From Prochlorococcus sp. AG-347-K17 (GTDB lineage: Bacteria > Cyanobacteriota > Cyanobacteriia > PCC-6307 > Cyanobiaceae), in contig QCCE01000001.1 of NCBI GenBank assembly GCA_003281385.1, forward strand, positions 1-64,000: a stretch of 64,000 nt of DNA, read 5' to 3'. Of the stretch, positions 1 to 9,334 are shown piece by piece. Under the pieces are notes generated by a model. The model made no database searches. It saw nothing but the letters and a program-made list of their open reading frames with translations, and was not told the origin of the DNA. How positions within the stretch are numbered: the first letter of the stretch is position 1; the number at the start of each line of letters is the position of its first letter. Made by a program: the position numbers and the translations under genes.

Positions 1-882
1 AGCTCCTTCAGCAGCTCCTGCACCAATTAAAGTATGCACTTCATCAATGACAAGTATGACATTACCAGCTGATTTAATTTCTTCCATTATTTTCTTTAAC
101 CTTTCTTCAAACTCACCTCTATATTTTGTTCCTGCAACTAATAGGCCTATATCAAGTGTCAGAACTCTTTTATCTTCAAGAATATCTGGAATATCTCCCG
201 TTTGTATTCTTTGAGCTAAACCTTCAGCGATAGCTGTTTTCCCTACACCAGGCTCACCAATGAGAACAGGATTATTTTTTGTCCTCCTACCTAATATTTG
301 AACTACACGATCTATTTCTGAATGACGTCCAACGACAGGATCTAATTTTGATTCACTAGCTAATTTTGTTAAATTTGTTCCAAATTCATCAAGAGTAGCT
401 GTTTTTAAGTTGCCCTTTGTTGAACTAGCTCCTGAGCCAACTTCGGCTGTTTCTCCTAACATCCTTATAACTTGAGTTCTTACCTTCGTAAGGTCAATAT
501 TAAGATTTTCAAGAACTCTTGCAGCAACCCCTTCACCTTCTCTTATTAAACCTAATAAAAGGTGTTCTGTACCTATATAATTGTGGCCTAGTTGACGAGC
601 TTCTTCAAGAGATAATTCTAAAACTCTCTTAGCCCTCGGGGTAAAAGGTATTTCTACAGCTACAAATCCTGAACCTCTTCCTATTATCTTTTCAACTTCT
701 ATCCGTGAGTCTTTTAAATTAACTCCAAGTGATTTAAGTACTTTCGCCGCAACACCAGTTCCTTCTCCAATTAATCCTAAAAGAATTTGTTCAGTTCCAA
801 CAAAATTATGACCAAGTCTTCTAGCCTCCTCTTGAGCAAGCATGATGACTTTTATAGCCTTTTCCGTAAATCTTTCAAACAT
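1..882 (-). CDS. clpC: ClpC, Clp protease ATPase subunit (N-terminal part, cut by window edge)
   Basis: Hsp100/Clp AAA+ unfoldase that feeds proteins to ClpP. The minus-strand frame starts at ATG 880-882 with [20 protein letters not shown], the usual ClpC start. Two tandem Clp_N repeats are visible ([20 protein letters not shown] and, 75 residues later, [20 protein letters not shown]). They are followed by the first AAA+ domain with Walker A (GEPGVGKT) and Walker B (VILVIDEVH). About 294 residues are present; ClpC is usually about 840, so most of D1, the UVR-type linker and D2 lie outside the window. The 180 bp to the next gene should contain its promoter. Confidence 0.95.
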   Translation of the reverse strand, partial: MFERFTEKAIKVIMLAQEEARRLGHNFVGTEQILLGLIGEGTGVAAKVLKSLGVNLKDSRIEVEKIIGRGSGFVAVEIPFTPRAKRVLELSLEEARQLGHNYIGTEHLLLGLIREGEGVAARVLENLNIDLTKVRTQVIRMLGETAEVGSGASSTKGNLKTATLDEFGTNLTKLASESKLDPVVGRHSEIDRVVQILGRRTKNNPVLIGEPGVGKTAIAEGLAQRIQTGDIPDILEDKRVLTLDIGLLVAGTKYRGEFEERLKKIMEEIKSAGNVILVIDEVHTLIGAGAAEGA

Positions 883-1061
883 TAGAAGATTGAATTCCTA
901 TTAATAACCTACCAGTAATAAGTCAATTTTGTGTTCAGAATGAGCTTTTGTGAATACCCAAAAGTGTAATTTATTTAGTTAAATTGAACTTTTTTAGTGA
1001 TATAGCAAGAAATTATAGTAATTTCAAGCATTCTGGTTATCCGCACAATTAAATTTTTATA

Positions 1062-1502
1062 TTATTTTGTTGATAATTTTTTTTCTTTTAAAAGAGCATC
1101 TGAACCATCTTTGTAATAATTTTTTCTAATTCCAACAGTATAAAAGTCAAAGCGACTATAAAATCTCTCAGCAGTAACGTTACTCTGAGAAACCTCCAAA
1201 AGTAGTTTCTTTAGATTTAATTTTTCGCATTTTTTTATTAAATAGCTCATAAGTTGAGATCCAAAACCCTTTTTCCTAAATCTCTGACTTACAACAAAAT
1301 AATTTATTTGAGCTTCATCAAGAACAACTTGAAAAACACATATTCCAACGATTAAATTTGTATTTAATAAAGCAAATATTTTCGTACCCTCTTTTTTGGA
1401 TTCGTTAGCCCATTGTTTCTTGCTCCACAGAGAAATCGAATTAGAATCTAATTCATAACATAAATCAATATCTTTCTCATTTATTTGTTTAATAGATATC
1501 AT
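1062..1502 (-). CDS. rimI: GNAT N-acetyltransferase, RimI-like
   Basis: Small GNAT protein of 146 residues, likely acetylating the N-terminal Ala of ribosomal protein S18 or a similar protein N-terminus. The acetyl-CoA binding motif A is seen as VSQRFRKKGFGSQLM (Q/RxxGxG/A type), preceded by a strand ending in INYFVVS. A C-terminal segment with AERFYSRFDFYTVGIRKNYY matches the RimI family ending. It is slightly short at the N-terminus. It lies downstream of no close gene and is divergent from lysA. The exact substrate cannot be told from sequence; other GNAT roles are possible. Confidence 0.8.
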   Translation of the reverse strand: MISIKQINEKDIDLCYELDSNSISLWSKKQWANESKKEGTKIFALLNTNLIVGICVFQVVLDEAQINYFVVSQRFRKKGFGSQLMSYLIKKCEKLNLKKLLLEVSQSNVTAERFYSRFDFYTVGIRKNYYKDGSDALLKEKKLSTK

Positions 1503-1587
1503 TTTATAATGTATATATTTAAAAGTTCAATTCTAGAGTCATTATAAAATATGACAGTTTTGGCAAAACTTTATTTAGAGTTATCTT

Positions 1588-2961
1588 ATGGAAGAAAAAA
1601 AATCATTTTTAAGACAAAACATAGATCTAGAGAGTCCTAATAGAAATATTGTCCCTATTACTACATCTATTGGAGGAGATGGAAAATTGTCAGTTGGTGG
1701 ATGTTCTATTGAAGAATTAGTTAAAAAATATGATTCTCCTCTTTATATTTTAGATGAAATCACCTTAAGAAATTCTTGTAGAGCTTATAAAAAAGCATTA
1801 GAAAAATATTATCCAGGAAAGTCCTTACCTATATATGCATCTAAAGCGAATAGTTCTATTTTTATGAGTAGTCTAATTTCCTCAGAAGGTTTAGGACTTG
1901 ATGCAGTTTCGGAAGGAGAACTATTAACTGCTATTAAAGGAGGAGTTCCAAATGAAAAAATTGTTTTTCATGGTAACAACAAATCAGACAAAGAATTAGA
2001 ATTCGCTGTTAGAAATAATATTAAAGTTATTGTAGATAATGATTATGACTTAGAGAGATTAGATGAGATTTCAAATTTATTTAATCGTGATTTAGAAATA
2101 ATGATTCGCTTTACTCCGGGGATAGAATGCCATACACATGAATACATTAGAACTGGTTCATTTGATAGCAAATTTGGTTTCGGAATAGAATATTTAAATA
2201 TTCTATTTAACAGAATCAGCAATACAAAATATCTAAAATTAAAAGGTTTACATGCTCATATCGGTTCACAGATTTTTGAACTAGACCCTCATAAGGATCT
2301 TGGGGAAATAATGGTAAAGGTTATCTTAGAAGCAAAAAAATTTGGTCATGATATTGATGAACTAAATGTTGGAGGGGGTTTAGGTATCAGGTATACAGAA
2401 AGTGATGATCCCCCTTCAATTGATGAATGGGTAAAAACAATTTCTTCTTCCGTTGTTGAAGCTTGTAAAAAAAACAACTTAGATCTTCCTACATTAATGT
2501 GCGAACCTGGTAGATCTATTGTATCTACAGCAGGTATAACCATTTACAAAATTGGGGCTTTTAAAGAAGTTCCCGGTATCAGAACATATTTATCTGTTGA
2601 TGGTGGTATGAGTGATAATCCAAGACCAATTACATATCAATCAAATTATTCTGCATGTTTAGTGAGTAATCCATTTAATATTAATTCCAAAAATAAATAT
2701 ACTATTGCTGGTAAGCACTGCGAATCGGGAGATGTATTATTTAAAGAAATTGAACTAGCAGATTGTAAAACGGGAGATCTTATTTGTGTTTTTGGTACTG
2801 GTGCATATAATAATTCAATGAGTTCTAACTACAACAGAATTCCAAGACCTGCTGCTCTCTTAGTTAAGGATGGAGAGGCAGAAATTATTCAAAAAAGAGA
2901 AAGCCCATTGGATCTTTTAAAATATGACGTATTACCTGATCGCTTTATCAAACAAAATTAG
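1588..2961 (+). CDS. lysA: Diaminopimelate decarboxylase
   Basis: PLP enzyme that converts meso-diaminopimelate to L-lysine. Fold-type III decarboxylase: the PLP-lysine region is IYASKANSS (Lys about residue 86), the glycine-rich phosphate site is LNVGGGLGIRY, the substrate/cofactor motif is CEPGRSIV, and the C-terminal CESGDVLF and GAYNNSMSSNYN match the LysA dimer-interface active site. The length of 457 residues is normal. It heads a tight plus-strand run (lysA-cdaA-uppS-bioB-trhO-unknown) with gaps of 28, 3, 5, -4 and 11 bp, so a shared transcript is likely. Confidence 0.96.
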   Translation: MEEKKSFLRQNIDLESPNRNIVPITTSIGGDGKLSVGGCSIEELVKKYDSPLYILDEITLRNSCRAYKKALEKYYPGKSLPIYASKANSSIFMSSLISSEGLGLDAVSEGELLTAIKGGVPNEKIVFHGNNKSDKELEFAVRNNIKVIVDNDYDLERLDEISNLFNRDLEIMIRFTPGIECHTHEYIRTGSFDSKFGFGIEYLNILFNRISNTKYLKLKGLHAHIGSQIFELDPHKDLGEIMVKVILEAKKFGHDIDELNVGGGLGIRYTESDDPPSIDEWVKTISSSVVEACKKNNLDLPTLMCEPGRSIVSTAGITIYKIGAFKEVPGIRTYLSVDGGMSDNPRPITYQSNYSACLVSNPFNINSKNKYTIAGKHCESGDVLFKEIELADCKTGDLICVFGTGAYNNSMSSNYNRIPRPAALLVKDGEAEIIQKRESPLDLLKYDVLPDRFIKQN

Positions 2962-2989
2962 GTACATTTAAATTAATTTTGTTTTTAGT

Positions 2990-3898
2990 GTGAATTTCTG
3001 GGGGATTATAAATTTAAAGCTTTTATTAGATGTCTTATTTGCTGTTGGTTTCGGTCTATTATTATTCTCTAGAGTAAAAGAACAACGGACATTATGGCTT
3101 TTAAGAGGATATTTGTTTTTAGTTTCATCTGCATGGTTTATTCAAAGATATGCATACTTACCACTAACATCAAAATTAATTGATGCTGTAGTCCTCGCTT
3201 GCTCTCTCTCATTAGCGATCCTTTGGCAAGGAGAATTAAGAAGATTGATGGAATTATTAGGTACTGGAAGGCTAGCTGTATTACTTGGGAATCCACCAAA
3301 GGAATTTAGAGCAACTTCAACTACCATCACTCAGTTAGTTGATACTGCCGGTAAACTCTCTCAAAATAGAAGAGGTGCTTTAATCGTTGTAGATTTGGGG
3401 AGTGATTTAAGGCCTGAAGACTTTTTATATTCAGGTACCAATATTGAAGCACAATTATCAACTGACCTTTTAATAAATCTTTTTGCTACAGATACGCCTT
3501 TGCATGATGGAGCAGTTCTCGTGAAAGGAAATAAAATAATTTCTGCTGGCGTAATACTTCCTCTCTCAAGACAAGGAATAAGTAGATATGGCACAAGACA
3601 TTTAGCAGCATTAGGAATTACAGAAAGATTTGACAGATGTATTTGTATTGTTGTCTCTGAAGAAACAGGTACGTTATCATTAGCAAACCAAGGCAAACTC
3701 GAGAGGCCAATAACCAGTAGCAGGTTACAAGAACTTCTTGCAAAATTTATTGGGAATCAAAACTCTATGGGAGCAAATAAAGCATCTTTAAGTAAAAATG
3801 TTTCATCTCAAAAGACAAACTCTAGTGATAATATAATCAGTGATATTAATAAAAAAGAGTCCGAAAAATCAGAAGTTTTTATTAACAAAAAGGATTAA
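2990..3898 (+). CDS. cdaA: Diadenylate cyclase CdaA (c-di-AMP synthase)
   Basis: Membrane-bound enzyme making cyclic di-AMP from two ATP. The N-terminal about 75 residues carry hydrophobic helices (residues 9-25, 36-50, 62-80). They are followed by a DisA_N domain with LHDGAVLV (DGA motif) and YGTRHLAALGITE (RHR-type motif), both needed for catalysis. The start used is GTG at 2990; no ATG precedes the first membrane helix. The C-terminal about 50 residues are Ser/Asn/Lys-rich and poorly conserved in appearance. The gap to uppS is 3 bp, so the two are probably co-translated. Confidence 0.92.
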   Translation: MNFWGIINLKLLLDVLFAVGFGLLLFSRVKEQRTLWLLRGYLFLVSSAWFIQRYAYLPLTSKLIDAVVLACSLSLAILWQGELRRLMELLGTGRLAVLLGNPPKEFRATSTTITQLVDTAGKLSQNRRGALIVVDLGSDLRPEDFLYSGTNIEAQLSTDLLINLFATDTPLHDGAVLVKGNKIISAGVILPLSRQGISRYGTRHLAALGITERFDRCICIVVSEETGTLSLANQGKLERPITSSRLQELLAKFIGNQNSMGANKASLSKNVSSQKTNSSDNIISDINKKESEKSEVFINKKD

Positions 3899-3901
3899 CT
3901 A

Positions 3902-4705
3902 ATGAGTTTAGAAAAAGTAATAGAAGATAAAATTACTGACTTATTAATGAAAATAGATAAGCAAAAATTGCCCAAGCATATAGCAATAATTATGGACGGC
4001 AATGGGAGATGGGCGACTAGAAAAGGTTTACCCCGATCATTTGGACATAAAAAGGGAGTTAGTGTATTAAAAAAAATTCTCAAAGCTGCAAAAAATTTAG
4101 GTTGTAAAGTAATTACTGTTTATGCTTTTTCAACTGAGAATTGGACAAGACCATCAAAAGAGGTCGATTTTCTCATAAATCTTTTTAGCGAAGTGTTGAA
4201 AAACGAAATTGATGAAATACATGAAGAATCAACAAAAATAAAATTTATTGGAGATTTAACTCCTTTTCCAAAAAATTTAAAAGAAATAATATCTAGTTCA
4301 GAATCACTTACTAAAAACAACAATAAATTTTTATTCAATGTTTGTGTTAATTACGGAGGTAGACAAGAAATAGTAAAAGTTGCAAAAGAACTAGCATTAA
4401 AATCTTCTTCTGGGGAAATAAAACCAAGTGAAATTAATGAAGAATTATTTAATTCAGAACTATTAACACGAGGAATTAAAGATCCAGAATTACTTATAAG
4501 AACTAGTGGTGAAAAAAGGATAAGTAATTTTTTATTATGGCAATTAGCATATTCAGAAATTTATATATCTGACGTACTTTGGCCAGAGTTCAATGAGCAT
4601 GAATTTCTTAAAGCAATAATTGATTACCAATCAAGAAATAGACGTTTCGGCGGTATAGAATCATTACCAAATGAATCTTTTGAAGATTCTCAATATATTT
4701 CCTAA
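3902..4705 (+). CDS. uppS: Isoprenyl transferase (undecaprenyl diphosphate synthase)
   Basis: Cis-prenyltransferase that extends farnesyl or geranylgeranyl diphosphate to the C55 lipid carrier for peptidoglycan and glycan export. Conserved region I is [19 protein letters not shown], containing the catalytic Asp and the P-loop-like Gly-Asn-Gly-Arg. Other family motifs are [41 protein letters not shown] and ELYF-type [14 protein letters not shown]. At 267 residues it is of standard length. Two membrane- or envelope-related genes (cdaA, uppS) are adjacent with 3 bp between them. Confidence 0.96.
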   Translation: MSLEKVIEDKITDLLMKIDKQKLPKHIAIIMDGNGRWATRKGLPRSFGHKKGVSVLKKILKAAKNLGCKVITVYAFSTENWTRPSKEVDFLINLFSEVLKNEIDEIHEESTKIKFIGDLTPFPKNLKEIISSSESLTKNNNKFLFNVCVNYGGRQEIVKVAKELALKSSSGEIKPSEINEELFNSELLTRGIKDPELLIRTSGEKRISNFLLWQLAYSEIYISDVLWPEFNEHEFLKAIIDYQSRNRRFGGIESLPNESFEDSQYIS

Positions 4706-4710
4706 TAAAA

Positions 4711-5718
4711 ATGGCTAATTCGAATAATCAGTTATTAAAAGAAATTAGGTTTGATTGGAATAAAGAAGAGATATTGGAAATACTTAATATGCCTCTTATT
4801 GATTTAATGTGGGAATCACAAACTGTTCACAGGAAATTTAACAAATACGATATTCAATTAGCATCATTGTTCAGCGTAAAAACTGGTGGATGTGAGGAAA
4901 ATTGTTCGTACTGTAGTCAATCAATTTATAGTGCTAGCGAAATCAAAAGTCATCCACAATTTCAAGTTGAAGAGGTTTTAGCAAGAGCTCAAGTAGCAAA
5001 GAATGAGGGTGCAGATAGGTTTTGCATGGGTTGGGCGTGGAGAGAAATTAGAGATGGGAAATCTTTTAATGCAATGTTGGAGATGGTTAGCGGTGTAAGA
5101 GATTTAGGGATGGAAGCATGCGTTACCGCTGGGATGCTTACAGAAGAACAAGCTTCCAGACTGGCTGATGCAGGTTTGACCGCTTATAACCATAATCTTG
5201 ATACTAGTCCTGAGCATTATAAAAATATTATTACGACTAGAACTTATCAAGACAGACTAGACACTATCAAAAGAGTAAGGAATGCAGGAATAAATGTTTG
5301 TTGTGGAGGAATAATAGGCTTGGGTGAAACTAATGGCGATAGAGCATCTCTTTTGGAAGTGCTTTCAAACATGAATCCACACCCTGAAAGTGTTCCTATA
5401 AATGCATTAGTAGCTATTGAAGGCACTGGTTTAGAAGATAATCAAGAAATTGATTCTATAGAAATGATAAGGATGATTGCTACAGCAAGAATTCTTATGC
5501 CTAAAAGTAAAATAAGACTAAGTGCAGGGAGAGAAAAGCTTACAAAAGAAGCGCAAATATTGTGTTTTCAATGTGGGGCAAATTCAATTTTTTATGGAGA
5601 TGAGTTACTCACAACTTCAAATCCAACTTTTCAATCAGACAGGAAACTTCTTAAAGAGGTTGGAGTATCATTTAACAAAGATTTTGAAACCTGTGAAAAA
5701 ACATTATCTTCTTTATGA
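4711..5718 (+). CDS. bioB: Biotin synthase
   Basis: Radical SAM enzyme that inserts sulfur into dethiobiotin. The 4Fe-4S SAM cluster motif [10 protein letters not shown] (CxxxCxxC) is at about residues 63-72. Further family motifs are [35 protein letters not shown] and the RLSAGRE motif binding the 2Fe-2S cluster. At 335 residues it is of normal length. Its stop overlaps the start of the next gene (ATGA at 5715-5718), so translation of trhO is likely coupled. Confidence 0.97.
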   Translation: MANSNNQLLKEIRFDWNKEEILEILNMPLIDLMWESQTVHRKFNKYDIQLASLFSVKTGGCEENCSYCSQSIYSASEIKSHPQFQVEEVLARAQVAKNEGADRFCMGWAWREIRDGKSFNAMLEMVSGVRDLGMEACVTAGMLTEEQASRLADAGLTAYNHNLDTSPEHYKNIITTRTYQDRLDTIKRVRNAGINVCCGGIIGLGETNGDRASLLEVLSNMNPHPESVPINALVAIEGTGLEDNQEIDSIEMIRMIATARILMPKSKIRLSAGREKLTKEAQILCFQCGANSIFYGDELLTTSNPTFQSDRKLLKEVGVSFNKDFETCEKTLSSL

Positions 5719-6647
5719 AAGGCAAAAATTATAAAATAGTTTCTCTTTACTCTTTCTTCCCATTTCAAGAAAACTTAATTCTTGATCTAAAAAATAAATT
5801 ATTAGAAATCGAAAATGAAAACGATCTTTCAGGTTTATTAATTTTTGCTAGTGAGGGCATTAATGGAACTATTTGTGCTGAGAAAAATGTAATTGATGTT
5901 GTTATTAATTTACTTAATAAATATGCAGATAATAGAAATTTGAATATTAAAGTAAACTTTTCAAAAAACCAAGTCTTCAAAAAATTAAAAATAAAAATCA
6001 AGAAAGAAATAGTTACGATGGGTATCCCTGAAATAAACCCTTCAGAAAATAATGGAACTTATATTAACTCATCTGATTGGAACAAGTTAATTAAAAATAA
6101 AAATACAATAGTCATTGATACTAGAAATCATTATGAAGTGTCTATAGGTACATTTCAGAACTCTATAAACCCAAAGACAGAAAACTTTAGCGAATTCCCC
6201 AAGTGGGTAGATGTTCATTTAGATAACCATTTAGAAAATAAAGAGTCTGCAAATATAGCAATGTTTTGTACCGGAGGAATAAGATGTGAAAAAGCTACTA
6301 CTTTGCTGAAGAAGAAAGGTTATAAAAATATATATCACCTACAAGGGGGCATCCTTCAATACCTTGATGATATACCAAAAGACGAAAACTTATTTGAAGG
6401 TGAATGTTATGTTTTTGATAAAAGAGTTGCTTTAGATCAAGAATTAGAAAAAGGCTCCTATTCGATTTGTCATGCATGTGGAATGCCAGTTTCAATTCAA
6501 GATCAAGAAAGAAAAGAATATAGAAAGGGCATCCAATGCCATTTCTGCATAGATCAATTCAGTGATGATGATAGGAAAAGGTTTGAAGAAAGACAAAAAC
6601 AGATCGATAGATCAAAAGTGGAAAATCATAAAATCCATAAGGCATAA
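5715..6647 (+). CDS. trhO: tRNA uridine(34) hydroxylase TrhO, rhodanese family (YceA)
   Basis: Rhodanese-homology protein of the YceA/TrhO family, which hydroxylates U34 of some tRNAs using O2. The N-terminal ferredoxin-like domain contains [13 protein letters not shown]. The rhodanese domain has [10 protein letters not shown] and the active loop [12 protein letters not shown] with the catalytic Cys at about residue 186, followed by [11 protein letters not shown]. The C-terminal Cys-rich part (CHACGMP...CHFC) fits the family. At 310 residues it has the expected length. It overlaps bioB by 4 bp. Confidence 0.9.
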   Translation: MKGKNYKIVSLYSFFPFQENLILDLKNKLLEIENENDLSGLLIFASEGINGTICAEKNVIDVVINLLNKYADNRNLNIKVNFSKNQVFKKLKIKIKKEIVTMGIPEINPSENNGTYINSSDWNKLIKNKNTIVIDTRNHYEVSIGTFQNSINPKTENFSEFPKWVDVHLDNHLENKESANIAMFCTGGIRCEKATTLLKKKGYKNIYHLQGGILQYLDDIPKDENLFEGECYVFDKRVALDQELEKGSYSICHACGMPVSIQDQERKEYRKGIQCHFCIDQFSDDDRKRFEERQKQIDRSKVENHKIHKA

Positions 6648-6658
6648 TTTTCAAAATC

Positions 6659-7159
6659 ATGAAGGTTGAAGAATTAGAAAAATTAGCAGGTAAAATTGGA
6701 TTATTAATCAAAATTCAAGTTAGAGAAACTCTCGGATTATGTTTTTTTAGAATCGTCATAGCAGAACAGAAAGATAACATAATTAAGATTTGGGCCGAAA
6801 TGAAAGGTTGGACTTATTTAAATAAACAAGGTATTCAACTTGATACATTAAGAATCCTTAGTAAAGCTCCTGCTTTTGTTTCGGAATTAATATGGGCAAC
6901 AACTATGGCTTGGGCAATTGAAAAAAAATCAAGCAACAAAGTAAGACTTTTAGCTATTTTTGATAGTGAAGGATATAGTAAAAAACTTACAAGATATTTC
7001 AAGTTAACAGGATTCAAAATTGTAAAAGAAGTTGGTTCTAGCCCAGTAGATCTTTTATTAAGATTGGTTTGGGGAGGTGCAGGTACACTTATGAACGGGG
7101 AATGTATTTCCATCTTGAAAAAATTTGAAAATAAACTCTCTTCGATTAAAGAAATTTAA
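6659..7159 (+). CDS. Conserved cyanobacterial protein of unknown function
   Basis: A 166-residue soluble protein that I do not recognise beyond a conserved cyanobacterial type. Features seen: an amphipathic N-terminus (VEELEKLAGKIGLLIKIQVR), a hydrophobic core (PAFVSELIWATTMAWAIEKK) and a C-terminal region LLLRLVWGGAGTLMNGE. The pattern near residues 100-125 (LLAIFDSEGYSKKLTRYFKLTGFKIVKEVG) loosely resembles a GNAT C-terminal half, but no acetyl-CoA motif is seen. It ends the bioB-trhO run 11 bp after trhO, and its 3' end overlaps the convergent lipA by 4 bp. Confidence 0.8.
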   Translation: MKVEELEKLAGKIGLLIKIQVRETLGLCFFRIVIAEQKDNIIKIWAEMKGWTYLNKQGIQLDTLRILSKAPAFVSELIWATTMAWAIEKKSSNKVRLLAIFDSEGYSKKLTRYFKLTGFKIVKEVGSSPVDLLLRLVWGGAGTLMNGECISILKKFENKLSSIKEI

Positions 7160-8055
7160 CCCGCATGATAACTACTTCTAACTAAAGGGCCCGAAGATAC
7201 TTTTTTGAATCCTAATTCCTTAGAGTATCGATATAAATATTCAAACTCTGATGGATCCCAATATTTCTTAACTGCCAAATGATTAAATGAGGGCCTTAAA
7301 TATTGGCCAATTGTAATTTGATCACAATCTATTTTTTTTAGATCATAAATTGTATTTTTTATTTCATCCAATGTTTCCCCAAGACCTAACATAATCCCTG
7401 ATTTAGTTTGAATATGAGGAGCAATATCTTTTGACTTTTTTAATAAACTAAGAGATTTTTTGTAATTCGCGCCCCTCCTAACTTCTTTTTGCAGTCTTTC
7501 AACAGTTTCAAGATTATGATTAAAGCATATTGGATCTTTTTCTAAAATCATCTTCAATCTCTCAGTCTGAAGGTTATTAGTATCATCTAAATTTTTGCCC
7601 CCACCCCATAAATCAGGAGTTAAAACCTCTATTTTTATACTTGAATCAATTTTTCTAATCTCATCAATTGTAGATATAAATAAATTTGCACCATGATCAG
7701 GGAGATCGTCTCTAGCTACAGATGTCAAAACAACATATTTTAAATTTAGTACTTTTACTGCTTCAGCGACTTGAGTACATTCATCAAAATTGATAGAACT
7801 AGGTCTACCTTTATTTACCTGACAAAAAGCACATGAACGCGAACATATCGATCCCCCCAGTAAGAAAGTGGCTGTTCCTGAGGCATAACATTCTGCCCTA
7901 TTTGGACATCTTGCTTCTTCACAAATAGTATGAATATTTGATTTTTTGATGAGTGTTTGTATTTTTTCGAATTCTGAAGCTTTACTAATAGGAAATTTAA
8001 TCCAAGAGGGAAGTCTTAGGATTTTTTCTTTCTTGATAAGATTATTATCTCTCAT
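7156..8055 (-). CDS. lipA: Lipoyl synthase
   Basis: Radical SAM enzyme inserting two sulfurs into octanoyl groups on lipoyl domains. The auxiliary cluster ligands CEEARCPNRAEC (CX4CX5C) are at about residues 44-55. The SAM cluster motif CSRSCAFC is at about 71-78. The C-terminal SSGPLVRSSYHAG contains the conserved RSSY serine. At 299 residues it is complete. The gap to the upstream recR is 3 bp, so recR-lipA are probably one transcript. Cyanobacteria often carry two lipA-type genes; which paralog this is cannot be told here. Confidence 0.95.
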   Translation of the reverse strand: MRDNNLIKKEKILRLPSWIKFPISKASEFEKIQTLIKKSNIHTICEEARCPNRAECYASGTATFLLGGSICSRSCAFCQVNKGRPSSINFDECTQVAEAVKVLNLKYVVLTSVARDDLPDHGANLFISTIDEIRKIDSSIKIEVLTPDLWGGGKNLDDTNNLQTERLKMILEKDPICFNHNLETVERLQKEVRRGANYKKSLSLLKKSKDIAPHIQTKSGIMLGLGETLDEIKNTIYDLKKIDCDQITIGQYLRPSFNHLAVKKYWDPSEFEYLYRYSKELGFKKVSSGPLVRSSYHAG

Positions 8056-8058
8056 TGT

Positions 8059-8658
8059 CTAATTTAGTTTTGTTCTTCCTTCTAAAGCCCTTGCAAGTGT
8101 AACTTCATCCACATATTCAAGTTCACTACCCATAGGAAGGCCATATGCAATCCTCGTAACTTTAGTAAAAGGAGCTAACAATTTTCCAATATAAAGACTT
8201 GTTGTATCTCCTTCAACACTGGGGGTCAATGCCAATATTATCTCATCTATTTCAGACTTACTAACTCTTTCTACCAAGCTTCTTATTTCTAAGAGTTCGG
8301 GGCCAACAGAATCCATTGGGGATATTAAACCACCAATAACGTGGTAAACACCTTTAAATTCTCTGGCACGCTCCAAAGCAAGCAAATCTTTAGTTTCTGC
8401 TACTACACAGATTAGTTTTTGATTTCTTTCAGTATTTTTACAAATTTCACATTCATCTTCTGAAGTCAAATTGAAACATTTTTTGCAACGACCAACATTA
8501 CTATGTGCTTCTAAGAGAGCCTTTGAAAAGTCTCTTATTGTACTTTCAGGTTGTTTTAAAATAAACAGGGCCAATCGTTGAGCTGTTCTTGGACCAATCC
8601 CTGGGAATTTCTCAAAATGACCAATTAATTTTGAAAGCGGTTTGGTGTAAGTAATCAA
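8059..8658 (-). CDS. recR: Recombination mediator RecR
   Basis: DNA clamp protein of RecFOR gap repair. It has an N-terminal HhH motif ([18 protein letters not shown]), a zinc finger ([16 protein letters not shown], about residues 58-73) and a Toprim domain ([33 protein letters not shown]). The 199-residue length is typical. It lies 3 bp upstream of lipA. RecR is present here beside a RecBCD set a few kb away, so both strand-break and gap pathways seem to exist. Confidence 0.95.
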   Translation of the reverse strand: MITYTKPLSKLIGHFEKFPGIGPRTAQRLALFILKQPESTIRDFSKALLEAHSNVGRCKKCFNLTSEDECEICKNTERNQKLICVVAETKDLLALERAREFKGVYHVIGGLISPMDSVGPELLEIRSLVERVSKSEIDEIILALTPSVEGDTTSLYIGKLLAPFTKVTRIAYGLPMGSELEYVDEVTLARALEGRTKLN

Positions 8659-8761
8659 AATTAAACTATTTCTAGAGATAATTTAGACGCAAAATTCTGG
8701 ATTGCCATAATTGTTTGCTTTTAATGTCTTATTATATTTTTAGTTAGTAATTTCAAACAAA

Positions 8762-9319
8762 ATGAAAAATATTAAATTTAACCCATTTAAATATTTGTTT
8801 TTGATTTTTTTGTGTTTAACACTTAGTGCTTGTAGTGGAGGACTAAATGCGGGATTAGAAGCTTATCAAAGTCCAGACGGAAGATATGCCTTTTTGTATC
8901 CAACAGGATGGACGAGAGTAAAAGTAGATGGAGGTCCTGAAATTATTTATCATGATTTAATAAATAGTAATGAGACCTTAAGTTTAGTTATTTCAGATGT
9001 AAATAAAGATGTTCAATTAGAGCAATTAGGAAGCCCAAGTGAAGTAGGACAAACATTAATTGATAAAGTCATTGCGCCAGAAGGTTCAGGTAGAAATGTA
9101 AAACTTATAAATGCCAATAAGAGAGAAGCATCCAATCATATTTTCTATGATTTAGAATATGAATTAAATTTAAATGAACAGGCCAGACACGAATTGGCTA
9201 CTGTTGTAATTGATAGAGGAACACTTTACACTTTCGCTGTAGGTACCAATGAAGAGAGATGGAATAAAGTTGACGGTATGTTTAGTAATGTAATTGAATC
9301 ATTTAACTTTTTAATATAG
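8762..9319 (+). CDS. psbP: PsbP-family photosystem II lipoprotein (CyanoP)
   Basis: Thylakoid-lumen lipoprotein of the PsbP/CyanoP family that assists photosystem II assembly. The signal peptide has a lipobox LTLSAC (lipidated Cys about residue 24). The mature domain starts with the family pattern YQSPDGRYAFLYPTGWTRV and ends FSNVIESFNFL. At 185 residues it has the typical length. It is transcribed alone, divergent from recR across about 100 bp and convergent with the ABC transporter gene. Confidence 0.92.
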   Translation: MKNIKFNPFKYLFLIFLCLTLSACSGGLNAGLEAYQSPDGRYAFLYPTGWTRVKVDGGPEIIYHDLINSNETLSLVISDVNKDVQLEQLGSPSEVGQTLIDKVIAPEGSGRNVKLINANKREASNHIFYDLEYELNLNEQARHELATVVIDRGTLYTFAVGTNEERWNKVDGMFSNVIESFNFLI

Positions 9320-9334
9320 TCTAGAAATTCTATA

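Noticed and set aside
3361..3696. 111-codon minus-strand frame inside cdaA
   Set aside because: Shadow of a well-supported gene with intact motifs on the other strand.
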